Source: 70-18 sp041691815 | GTDB lineage: Bacteria > Pseudomonadota > Alphaproteobacteria > Acetobacterales > Acetobacteraceae | Length of the DNA: 11,338 nucleotides | Assembly: GCA_041691815.1 (NCBI GenBank) | Contig: JBEPTZ010000134.1 | Span: forward strand, 1-11,338 | Direction: 5' to 3' | Part shown: one piece after another, positions 1-6,150 of the stretch | Layout of the letters: the number at the start of each line of letters is the position of its first letter | Position numbering within the stretch: the first letter of the stretch is position 1 | Program-made: the position numbers and the translations under genes | The notes under the pieces: generated by a model | What the model was told of the DNA's origin: nothing | Databases searched by the model: none | Seen by the model: only the letters and a program-made list of their open reading frames with translations

Positions 1-81
1 GACCTCACACCGAGCCGGAATCCCGACGGGCCAGGTTTTCACACGGTCTGCAAGAATTCCGCACCAGTTCCGGCTTGTGGC

Positions 82-822
82 TCAACGCTCAAGCCCTTTG
101 GATTTGATGACCTGCGTCACCTCGGCACTGTTCAAGTATTGCAAAAACTGGTCGACGACCTCCGGCGCAGAAGGCTTGACGGCTGCCGCCACATCAACCC
201 GCGAAACCAGATCAACCTCAGGGGGGAATGGGCCGACCAGATCGATGCCCTTGACCGACAGGACTTCGCTCATCTGTTGTATCGCAAGTTCCGCCTCGCC
301 GTTTACGACAAACTCTGCAACGCTCCCGGTCGAGAGCGTCTTGCTCTTCGCTTTGATTTGGTCGGCAATGCCCAGGCGCTGACATAGCGCAATGAAATAT
401 TGCCCGCTTGCGCCGCCCGTCACGTAAGCCACCGATTTTGCATCAAGCAAGGCGCGTCTGAAGGCATCGACGGTAGTGATGTCCGGCTTGGGCTGCCCGG
501 CACGCACTCCAACGCCAAGACCCGAACGTGCAAAGCTGGTTCGGCTTGCCGAATCAATGCGCCCACTTTTGGCGACGGCATCCATATTCGCAGAGATCAG
601 CAGGGCAACATCGAAGTTTCCGCTCTCCGCGATCGCCTTCTGCAAGGCTGCCGATCCTTCGTACAAGATGGAAAGCCTGTTGCCGGTGCGGCTCTCGAAC
701 CGAGGTGCAATCTCGGCAATGACCGGCTTCGCGCCATTCGTCACCAGGAGGCGAAGTTCGGCTGCGCCAATACCTTCGATGGAGGCGAAAACGAGGAGGA
801 GAGCTGACAGCAACTTGATCAT
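82..822 (-). CDS. Periplasmic substrate-binding protein, ModA-like (SBP_bac_11 type)
   Basis: The 246-residue protein starts with a Sec signal peptide: Lys3, a hydrophobic core at about residues 4-16, and a probable cleavage after GIGA at residues 17-20. The mature part has the type II periplasmic binding protein pattern of the molybdate-binding class: an opening beta strand (ELRLLVTNGAKPVI), then YEGSAALQKAI, then DVALLIS. A second lobe contains GGASGQYFIALCQRLGI and a GEAELAIQQMSEVL segment. Genuine ModA usually reads GEVDAGIVYxTD at that last site, so molybdate is not assured. The group is widespread in alphaproteobacteria and often annotated only as a substrate-binding domain protein. No permease or ATPase gene is adjacent. 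The start at 822 has only a weak AGGG-type ribosome site. Base use is visibly less GC-rich than in the genes from 1460 onward, which suggests a different history. Confident on fold, unsure of ligand. Confidence 0.8.
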   Translation of the reverse strand: MIKLLSALLLVFASIEGIGAAELRLLVTNGAKPVIAEIAPRFESRTGNRLSILYEGSAALQKAIAESGNFDVALLISANMDAVAKSGRIDSASRTSFARSGLGVGVRAGQPKPDITTVDAFRRALLDAKSVAYVTGGASGQYFIALCQRLGIADQIKAKSKTLSTGSVAEFVVNGEAELAIQQMSEVLSVKGIDLVGPFPPEVDLVSRVDVAAAVKPSAPEVVDQFLQYLNSAEVTQVIKSKGLER

Positions 823-1459
823 TTTCGCGCCCTGGGGTTTCAGCCGGTGGCGAGTGAGCAGATCAGGCCCGTGCAGTCCGTGTCAGCGGAATCGTCAGGA
901 ATCATTTGTCCGAACCGAAGCCGAACCGAATCCAGCAGCTTCGCAGCAGAGTTGATGCAACCTTCGTCGTGCGTTGCACTCAATCTGCCTGGCAATCACG
1001 GCAGGCAATTCGAATTCTGCGAACCGCACGGCCACCATCAACGCGAGCATCCCGATTGGAAGCATGGTCATCGTCATCGCCGGTGACAGCACAACGAGCG
1101 GAGAGCGCTTCTCTCAAGCCACGCGGAACCGGCTATTCATCCGCAGTGAGCCGAGCCGCGAAATCTCACAGCAGCCAGAAAGCCAACCACAACACAGCTC
1201 AACAGCACCGACTACGTCGGAGGTCTCTTTCCAGATACAGATCGATACGCTATAATTGGTCCCATCTGCAAGTTAAACCGTCAAAAGCATCGCTCCGCGT
1301 CTCGCCGTGCCGAAACCAGGCAGCAATGCCGGAGTCCCATGGTACCTGTAATGCCCAGACCCCGCCCGATGCCGCCCGCGGCCCAAATCCGCCACACCCT
1401 TCAAGAGAACAAAAAGTTTTTTTGCTTCTTTTTGTTCACAAAAAGAAGTTCTTCCTTCC
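823..1459. other. Long lower-GC intergenic region without a convincing gene
   Basis: About 640 bp separate the start of the substrate-binding gene from the stop codon of ribF. Frames are open on both strands, but none has a ribosome site plus a recognisable protein. The most protein-like is a minus-strand 65-codon frame at 895-1092, with a hydrophobic opening (MTMTMLPIGMLALMVAV) but a GTG start lacking a ribosome site; it could be a remnant of a membrane protein. A short direct repeat (CCGAACCGAA) occurs at 910-919 and 921-930. The region also holds the promoter-like sequence at 1228-1256 and the AT-rich palindrome element at 1408-1461, described separately. Composition resembles the substrate-binding gene rather than the GC-rich remainder. 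Confidence 0.6.
1228..1256 (+). promoter_or_regulatory. Sigma-70-like promoter without an obvious gene
   Basis: A perfect TATAAT lies at 1251-1256, preceded after exactly 17 bp by TTTCCA at 1228-1233, which matches TTGACA at four of six positions. Transcription would start near 1263 and run toward the 3' end of the oppositely oriented ribF, meeting the AT-rich palindrome and T-run at 1408-1448. No open reading frame with a ribosome site follows in this direction, so the product would be a short non-coding or antisense transcript if it is made at all. The surrounding sequence is less GC-rich than average, which raises the chance of a random match. Confidence 0.35.
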
Positions 1460-1461
1460 CT
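1408..1461. repeat. AT-rich palindromic repeat element (half-copy) behind ribF
   Basis: The core is a 24-bp palindrome at 1425-1448 (arm CTTCTTTTTGT, 2-bp centre). It is preceded by A5-G-T7 at 1411-1423 and followed by CTTCCTTCCCT at 1451-1461, which runs into the ribF stop codon (1460-1462). An alternative stem pairs AACAAAAAG at 1408-1416 with CTTTTTGTT at 1428-1436 and would exclude the 24-bp palindrome. The same palindrome and flanking A/T run recur in opposite orientation at 5983-6019, in each case directly 3' of a gene. The CTTCCTTCCCT box recurs at 6097-6107. It may act as a transcript end for ribF, but the pattern of repetition points to a dispersed REP- or MITE-like element. Confidence 0.75.
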
Positions 1462-2380
1462 ACCCCAAAATCCCCCGCGCCTCCCCCGCATCCACCCCGA
1501 TCTGCGCCTTTAGCGCCTCCAGCCCGGAAAACCGCTGCTCCCCGCGCAGATACGCATGCAGCGCCACGCTCAGTTCCTGCCCGTATAAATCCTCGTCGAA
1601 ATCGAACAGATTCACCTCCAGCCGGCTCTCCGGCCCTTCGTTCACTGTCGGCCGCCGCCCGATATTCGCCACCCCCTTCACCTGCCGCCCATCCGGCAGC
1701 GTCGCCACCACCGCGTACACCCCCCGCGCCGGCTCCAGGTGCCGGCCCAGTGCGATGTTGGCGGTGGGAAAGCCGATCGTCCGCCCGCGCGCGTCGCCAT
1801 GCACCACCACGCCGCGGATCGCCCAGGCCCGCCCCAGCGCCGCGTTGGCGCGGTCCGGATAGCCATCCTGCAACGCCCGGCGGATGCGGGTGGAGGACAG
1901 CGGCCCCTCCTCATCAGCCAGCGGCGGCGGCACCGAGAGCCCGATCCCCAGCGCCTCCGCCCGCGCCGCCAGAAACGCCACGTCGCCGCCCTTGCGGTGG
2001 CCGAAGGCGAAATCCGGGCCGCAGGCCAGGTGCGCTGCCGCCAGCCCCTCGGCGAGCACCTTCGTCACGAAATCCTCGGCGCTCATCATGCTGAAATCAT
2101 AATTGAATTCCAGCTCAAACACGGTCTCCACGCCCAGCGCCGCCAGCGCCTCGGCCCGCGCGGCGGAGAGCGTCAGGCGGAACGGCGGGTCGTCGGGGCG
2201 GAACAGCTCGCGCGGATGCGGCTCGAAGGTCAGCACCGCCAGCCTGGCATCCGGCCGCGCCGCATGCGCGCTGCGCACCACCTGCGCGTGGCCCAGATGT
2301 ACGCCGTCGAAATTCCCCAGCGCGACCGTCGCGCCGCGAAGCGCCGCCGGCACGCCCCGCCAGTCCCGGATCATCTGCAT
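1460..2380 (-). CDS. ribF: Bifunctional riboflavin kinase / FMN adenylyltransferase
   Basis: A cytoplasmic enzyme that phosphorylates riboflavin to FMN and then adenylylates FMN to FAD. The 306 residues match the usual length. The N-terminal nucleotidyltransferase domain (about 15-165) shows GNFDGVHLGH at 22-31, FEPHP at 52-56, GPDFAFGHRKGGD at 121-133 and SSTRIRRAL at 162-170. The C-terminal riboflavin kinase domain (about 184-305) shows GRTIGFPTANI at 199-209, GVANIGRRPTV at 237-247 and LEVNLFDFDEDLYG at 254-267, with Glu255 as the expected catalytic base. The frame is open further upstream, but the start at 2380 is preferred: GGAGG lies 7 nt before it and the kinase domains begin right after. 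An alternative ATG at 2374 forms an ATGA overlap with the upstream acetyltransferase stop. Overlap with that gene indicates co-transcription and probable translational coupling. Confidence 0.96.
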   Translation of the reverse strand: MQMIRDWRGVPAALRGATVALGNFDGVHLGHAQVVRSAHAARPDARLAVLTFEPHPRELFRPDDPPFRLTLSAARAEALAALGVETVFELEFNYDFSMMSAEDFVTKVLAEGLAAAHLACGPDFAFGHRKGGDVAFLAARAEALGIGLSVPPPLADEEGPLSSTRIRRALQDGYPDRANAALGRAWAIRGVVVHGDARGRTIGFPTANIALGRHLEPARGVYAVVATLPDGRQVKGVANIGRRPTVNEGPESRLEVNLFDFDEDLYGQELSVALHAYLRGEQRFSGLEALKAQIGVDAGEARGILG

Positions 2381-3246
2381 GCCTGGTCCTCCGTCAGCCG
2401 CCTGGTGAAGAAATGCCTCGTCTGCCCGCTGGGGTAATCCGCCAGCCGGCCGAATTCCCGCCAGCCCTGCCGCGCGTAGAACCCCGGCGCCTGGAAGCTG
2501 AAACTGTCCAGCCAGGCATCGGTGCAGCCGCGTGCCCGCCCCGCCGCCTCGGCCATCGCCAGCATCCGCGCCCCGAACCCCTGGCGACGCAGTGCCGCCG
2601 GCAGAATGAACAACTCGACGAACAGCCAGCCCCGCCCGAACCGCGCCCACAGCCCGCCCTGCACCGCCCCCGCCGCGTCGCGCGCCAGCACCGCGAAGTG
2701 CCCGTGCGGCCCCGGCCCAGGGCCGATCGTGGCATTGTTGAAATCGCTCAGCGCCTGGTCGATCGCCGCCTGATCCTCCGGCCGGATCACCCCGGAGGCC
2801 GCCACGCCCGGCGCCGCCGGATAGGCTTGCAGATCGGTCTTGGCCAGGAAATGCCGGCGATGTCCGGGTGGAAACTCCGCCAACTCGCCAAACCGCGCGA
2901 ACCCGTTGCGTTCATAGAACGCCGGCGCCTGAAAGCTCCAGCTATCCAGCCAGATCCCCCGGCACCCCCGCCGCACCGCCTCGGTCTCCGCCAGATGCAG
3001 CAGCAGCGTGCCCATCCGGTGCCCGCGCAGCGCCGGCGGCAGATAAAGCTGGTTGACGATCAGCCAGCCGTAATACGACATCCCGAGCAGCCCCCCCTCC
3101 GCCCGCTGCTGCGGGTCGCGCAGCACCAGCGAGAGCGGCCGCGCCGGCTCCAGCAACCCGGTGGTGTCGTCATTGAACTGATCGATCTGCTGAAACAGCA
3201 ACCGATGGATCGCCGGATCCGGCGCGTCTTCGAGCGTGATCTGCAT
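2371..3246 (-). CDS. Tandem-domain GNAT N-acetyltransferase
   Basis: The 291-residue protein is two GNAT acetyltransferase domains joined in one chain, at about residues 1-138 and 153-286. The halves are clearly duplicated: WLDSWSFQAPAFYERNGF at 99-116 matches WLDSFSFQAPGFYARQGW at 245-262, and both continue into a G-x-LA-[ED][FY]-P-x-G-x-x-RHF stretch. The acetyl-CoA-binding loop is canonical in the second domain (RRQGFGA at 220-226). In the first it reads RGHRMGT at 73-79, with arginine where the first glycine of RGxGxG is expected, so the first half may bind acetyl-CoA poorly or serve a structural role. The substrate cannot be inferred. The gene precedes ribF with overlapping ends, implying one transcript. 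It diverges from the hydratase gene across an 89-bp gap. No good ribosome site is visible before the ATG at 3246. Confidence 0.88.
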   Translation of the reverse strand: MQITLEDAPDPAIHRLLFQQIDQFNDDTTGLLEPARPLSLVLRDPQQRAEGGLLGMSYYGWLIVNQLYLPPALRGHRMGTLLLHLAETEAVRRGCRGIWLDSWSFQAPAFYERNGFARFGELAEFPPGHRRHFLAKTDLQAYPAAPGVAASGVIRPEDQAAIDQALSDFNNATIGPGPGPHGHFAVLARDAAGAVQGGLWARFGRGWLFVELFILPAALRRQGFGARMLAMAEAAGRARGCTDAWLDSFSFQAPGFYARQGWREFGRLADYPSGQTRHFFTRRLTEDQACR

Positions 3247-3335
3247 GTGCCAATCTGGCCCGCCGGCGGGTGGTTGGACAAGGGTGGGGCCGGGTGCAAA
3301 ACTCGTCGCACGCCATATTCTCGAGGAATCCCCCG

Positions 3336-4088
3336 ATGTCCGATGCCGCCAACGCGTTCGCTGCCCTGCTGCTCGCCGCCCGCCGCGACCAGGCGGCCAC
3401 CATCAAGACGCTGCCCGCCGCCCTGGTGCCGCCGGACCGCGCCGCCGCCTACGCGGTGCAGCACCAGGTGGCCGCCACGTTCGGGGCCATCGGCGGCTGG
3501 AAGGTCGGCGCGCCCGGCGGCGGCGAGCCGATCTGCGGCGCCCTGCCGGCCAGCGGTGTGCAGGCCAGCCCGACCAGGCTGGCCGCCGCCACCCACCCCT
3601 ATCGCGGCATCGAGGCGGAGGTCGCCTTCCGCATCGGCACCGACCTGCCGCCGCGCGCCACCCCGTACAGCCGCGCCGAGGTGGTCGCCGCGATCGCCGG
3701 CATGTATCCGGTGATCGAGGTGCTGGAGACCCGCTTCGCCGACCCCGACGCTATCGATCTGCTGACCAATCTCGCCGACACCCAATCGCATGGCGGCCTG
3801 ATCTACGGCCCGGAACTGCGCGACTGGCAGGGCGTCGATCTCGCCGCCGAGCACTGCCAGCAATTCGTCGACGGCACCCTGCAGGCCGAGCGCACCGGCT
3901 ACCCGTTCGGCGATATCCTGAAGATGATGGAATGGATGGCCAACACCGGCGCCGCCTGGGCCGGCGGCCTGAAAGCCGGCCAGTTCGTCACCTGCGGCAG
4001 CTGGACCGGCAAGACCTGTGTGGCCGCCAACGCCCGGGTGCGGGTGCTGTTCCCCAGCCTCGGCGAAGTGCTGGTCGACTACGTCTGA
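3336..4088 (+). CDS. 2-keto-4-pentenoate hydratase / fumarylacetoacetase-fold enzyme (MhpD-like)
   Basis: A 250-residue member of the MhpD/4-oxalocrotonate decarboxylase family, metal-dependent enzymes that hydrate or decarboxylate 2-keto-enoic acids in meta-cleavage pathways. Visible signatures are GWKVGAP at 54-60, GIEAEVAFRI at 91-100 with Glu93 and Glu95, and PVIEVLETRF at 125-134 with Glu128. These are the positions expected for the metal ligands. The C-terminal half has the typical GG..AGQFVTCGSWTG segment. Length is normal for the family. The frame extends upstream to 3270, but the start at 3336 is chosen because GAGGAA sits 7 nt ahead and homology begins there. No other ring-cleavage genes lie nearby and the exact substrate is unknown; the neighbouring ThDP enzyme is separated by a tRNA and is not co-transcribed. 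Confidence 0.88.
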   Translation: MSDAANAFAALLLAARRDQAATIKTLPAALVPPDRAAAYAVQHQVAATFGAIGGWKVGAPGGGEPICGALPASGVQASPTRLAAATHPYRGIEAEVAFRIGTDLPPRATPYSRAEVVAAIAGMYPVIEVLETRFADPDAIDLLTNLADTQSHGGLIYGPELRDWQGVDLAAEHCQQFVDGTLQAERTGYPFGDILKMMEWMANTGAAWAGGLKAGQFVTCGSWTGKTCVAANARVRVLFPSLGEVLVDYV

Positions 4089-4102
4089 GGGTAAGCCAAC
4101 GC

Positions 4103-4131
4103 TCCTCCAGGTGCATGTCGCGCCTGGAGGA
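4103..4131. terminator. Hairpin between convergent hydratase gene and tRNA-Asn
   Basis: The arms at 4103-4114 and 4120-4131 form a 12-bp stem (TCCTCCAGG pairs with CCTGGAGGA, extended by three pairs including one G-T) around a 5-nt loop. It lies 14 nt after the hydratase stop codon and about 50 nt beyond the tRNA 3' end, where transcripts from both sides converge. No T-run follows on either side, so it is either a non-canonical terminator or a 3'-end protecting structure. Confidence 0.5.
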
Positions 4132-4182
4132 TGCGATGGCGTGGAACCTGCCGCGCAGCGCGCTCGCAGTCTCGTTCCGAAT

Positions 4183-4257
4183 TGGCTCGGGCGGTAGGAT
4201 TCGAACCTACGACCAATCGGTTAACAGCCGATTGCTCTACCGCTGAGCTACGCCCGA
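4183..4257 (-). tRNA. tRNA-Asn (GTT anticodon), CCA encoded
   Basis: Read on the minus strand this is a 75-nt cloverleaf. The acceptor arm TCGGGCG pairs with CGCCCGA. The D-arm is GCTC-AGCGGTA-GAGC. The anticodon stem ATCGG/CCGAT carries loop CTGTTAA with anticodon GTT. A five-nucleotide variable loop follows, then the T-arm GTAGG-TTCGAAT-CCTAC, discriminator G and an encoded CCA at 4183-4185. All stems pair completely. It is transcribed toward the hydratase gene from its own promoter (4282-4308). Confidence 0.97.
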
Positions 4258-4281
4258 TCATCTGCATCAGCGAGACGCCCT

Positions 4282-4308
4282 ATTAGATACCGCACGCCGC
4301 GCGGTCAA
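4282..4308 (-). promoter_or_regulatory. Promoter of tRNA-Asn
   Basis: On the minus strand TTGACC (4308-4303, five of six matches to the -35 consensus) is followed after 15 bp by TCTAAT (4287-4282, five of six matches to the -10 consensus). The start would fall near 4275, about 18 nt before the tRNA 5' end, a normal leader length. The spacer is slightly short. It stands out as AT-rich against a GC-rich background. Confidence 0.6.
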
Positions 4309-4362
4309 CCGGGGAAATGCCCCCGGCTATGCGGCCCCCGCTCTCGCCTGTAGCCTTTCCGC

Positions 4363-5979
4363 ATGCAAACCGCCGCCGAAACCCTCGTCGCCTTCCTCGC
4401 CGCCCAGGGCGTCGACCGCGCCTTTTGCGTCCCCGGCGAAAGCTACGTCGCGGTGCTCGACGCGCTGCACGCCCATTCGCAGATCGATCTGGTCACCTGC
4501 CGCCACGAATCCGGCGCCGGCTTCATGGCGCTGGCCGACGCGCGGCTCACCCACCGCCCCGGCATCGCCCTGGTCAGCCGCGGCCCTGGCGCCTGCAACG
4601 CCGCCATCGCAGTCCATACCGCCCAGCAGGACGCGGTGCCGCTGCTGCTGATCGTCGGCCAGGTGGCAGCGCGCGACCTGCGGGCGCGGGCGTTCCAGGA
4701 AATCGACTACTCACGGATGTTCGACGGCGTCGCCAAGTTCATCGGCGAGGCCACCACCCCGGCCCAGGTGCCCGAATTGCTGGCCCGCGCCTGGGCGGCG
4801 ATGCTCACCGGCGTGCCCGGCCCCGCGGTGCTGGCGCTGCCCGAGGACGTGCTGGAACTGTCCTGCCCAGCGCCACCGCCCGCCGCCGTCACCCTGGCCG
4901 ATGCCGCCCCTTCGCCCGCGACCGCCGACCGGCTGGCCGAACTGCTGCGCACCGCCGAGCGGCCGATCCTGCTGGCCGGCGGCGATCTCGACCGGCCGGG
5001 CGGCCGCGAGTCGCTGCTGCGGATCGCCGAATCCTGGCAACTCCCGGTGGCGGTCGGCTTCCGCCGCCAAGACCTGTTCCCCAATTCCCACAAGCTCTAC
5101 GCCGGCGACATGGGCCTCGCCAACCCGCCGGCGCAACGTCATGCATTCGAATGCGCCGACCTGGTGATCGCCCTCGGCACCCGCCTCGGCGACATCACCA
5201 GCCACCGCTACACCTTCCCCGCGTCAGGCCAGACGCTGGTCCACGTGGTGCCGGACGCGGCATGGCTCGGCTGGCACTTCCCCGCCGCATTGCCAATCGC
5301 CGCCCACGCGCTGCCCACCCTGGCCGCCCTCGCGGCACGCAACCCGGCGGCCCCTGCCGGCCGCGCCGCCTGGTGCGCCCGCCTGCGCGAGTTGCAGCAA
5401 ACCGACGCCGCCTGGACCCCGCGCACCGCGCCGGACGGCGTGGTGTTCGCCAATCTGGTCGCCGCCCTCGGCCCCCGCCTGCCGCCGGACGCGATCGTGA
5501 CGCTCGACGCCGGCACCTTCGGCGGGCCGTTCTACCGCAAGATCGAGTGGCAGCCCGGCCAGCGCCTGCTGGCGCCGATCTCCGGCGCGATGGGCTACGG
5601 CATGCCGGCCGCCGTCGCCGCCGCCCTGCGCCACCCCGGCTGCCCGGTGATCTGCGCGGTCGGCGACGGCGGCTTCCTGATGACCGGCTCGGAACTGGCG
5701 GTGGCCGCCGCCCGCGGCGCCAGCCTGAAGGTGCTGCTCAGCGACAACGGCAGCTACGGCTCCATCCGCATCCACCAGGAACGCGCCCACCCCGGCCGCA
5801 CCAGCGGCACCGACCTGGTCAACCCCGACCTGGCGGCAATCGGCGCCGCCTACGGCTATCCGGTGATGGTGGTGCGCGAGGAGCAGGAACTGCCAGCGCT
5901 GCTGGATGCGCTCACCACACCCGGGCCACTGTTCGCGGTGGTGCATTCTTCGCTGAGTGCGGTACTACCCAAGAAGTAA
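4363..5979 (+). CDS. Thiamine-diphosphate-dependent enzyme, acetolactate-synthase-like
   Basis: A 538-residue three-domain ThDP enzyme of the IlvB/benzoylformate-decarboxylase superfamily. The N-terminal pyrimidine-binding domain (about 1-165) carries the activating glutamate in CRHESGAGFMA (Glu49) and SRGPGACNAAIAV. A central Rossmann-like domain (about 185-320) follows. The C-terminal diphosphate-binding domain carries GDGGF (Asp435) and, 27 residues on, DNGSYGS (Asn462); this is the GDG-x(n)-NN motif with the first Asn replaced by Asp461. The GTDLVNPDLAAIGAAYG segment near the end is typical. Function beyond the superfamily is uncertain: anabolic acetolactate synthase is usually next to its regulatory subunit ilvH, which is absent, so a catabolic 2-keto acid lyase, decarboxylase or ligase role is possible. 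No clear ribosome site precedes the ATG at 4363. An inverted-repeat terminator element follows directly after the stop. Confidence 0.88.
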   Translation: MQTAAETLVAFLAAQGVDRAFCVPGESYVAVLDALHAHSQIDLVTCRHESGAGFMALADARLTHRPGIALVSRGPGACNAAIAVHTAQQDAVPLLLIVGQVAARDLRARAFQEIDYSRMFDGVAKFIGEATTPAQVPELLARAWAAMLTGVPGPAVLALPEDVLELSCPAPPPAAVTLADAAPSPATADRLAELLRTAERPILLAGGDLDRPGGRESLLRIAESWQLPVAVGFRRQDLFPNSHKLYAGDMGLANPPAQRHAFECADLVIALGTRLGDITSHRYTFPASGQTLVHVVPDAAWLGWHFPAALPIAAHALPTLAALAARNPAAPAGRAAWCARLRELQQTDAAWTPRTAPDGVVFANLVAALGPRLPPDAIVTLDAGTFGGPFYRKIEWQPGQRLLAPISGAMGYGMPAAVAAALRHPGCPVICAVGDGGFLMTGSELAVAAARGASLKVLLSDNGSYGSIRIHQERAHPGRTSGTDLVNPDLAAIGAAYGYPVMVVREEQELPALLDALTTPGPLFAVVHSSLSAVLPKK

Positions 5980-5982
5980 GAT

Positions 5983-6107
5983 CTTCTTTTTGTGAACAAA
6001 AAGAAGCAAAAAAACTTTTCATCCCCGGGAGTCCTGGCCGCCGGGCCAGACTCCAGGGGATGAAGTTTTTTGGTGCTTTTTTTCAAAAAAGCACTGCTTC
6101 CTTCCCT
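5983..6107. repeat. Composite AT-rich inverted-repeat element between two plus-strand genes
   Basis: Three hairpins in series fill most of the gap between the ThDP enzyme and the solute-binding protein. The first is a 24-bp palindrome (5983-6006, arm CTTCTTTTTGT). The second is a long hairpin (6009-6071) whose arms run A6...CATCCCC and GGGGATGAAG...T6 around a GC-rich inner stem (GGAGTC/GACTCC and TGGCC/GGCCA with loop GCCG). The third is a 10-bp stem (6073-6082 with 6085-6094, arm GTGCTTTTTT), followed by CTTCCTTCCCT (6097-6107). The outer parts look like two inverted, diverged copies of the half-element at 1408-1461. Its AT content is far above that of the neighbouring genes. Confidence 0.8.
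6008..6071. terminator. Bidirectional intrinsic terminator behind the ThDP gene
   Basis: The central hairpin of the composite element has a GC-rich stem (CATCCCC with GGGGATG, then GGAGTC with GACTCC and TGGCC with GGCCA). It is preceded by seven A (6008-6014) and followed by six T (6066-6071). Read on the plus strand it is a classical stem plus U-run 3' of the ThDP gene, and it reads equally well on the minus strand. It would isolate the ThDP gene from the following solute-binding protein gene. Confidence 0.75.
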
Positions 6108-6150
6108 GACCTCTTCTAAGCTTTCTCCAACAGAACGATTGGAGGCCACC

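Noticed and set aside
895..1092. Minus-strand 65-codon frame with a hydrophobic N-terminus (MLSPAMTMTMLPIGMLAL...)
   Set aside because: GTG start without a ribosome site, no recognised family, and it lies in a stretch of mixed open frames. Kept only as a possible gene remnant in the intergenic entry.
906..1862. Plus-strand 318-codon open frame
   Set aside because: It runs through the intergenic region and antisense through ribF; its low-complexity Arg/Ser/Pro composition is that of a shadow frame.
2381..2650. N-terminal extension of the ribF frame up to 2650
   Set aside because: It overlaps the acetyltransferase, and RibF homology and a good ribosome site both fit the ATG at 2380.
3274..3303. 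TTGGAC followed by AAAACT as a possible promoter of the hydratase gene
   Set aside because: The -10 match is weak and the 18-bp spacing unexceptional; not distinguishable from chance.
2413..3714. Plus-strand 433-codon open frame
   Set aside because: Antisense to the acetyltransferase and then out of frame in the hydratase; it has no domain and is extremely Arg/Pro-rich.
4317..6119. Plus-strand 600-codon open frame, longer than the ThDP enzyme itself
   Set aside because: It is the alternate frame of the ThDP gene, Arg/Pro/Gly-rich, and ends in the AT-rich repeat. The real frame has all ThDP motifs.
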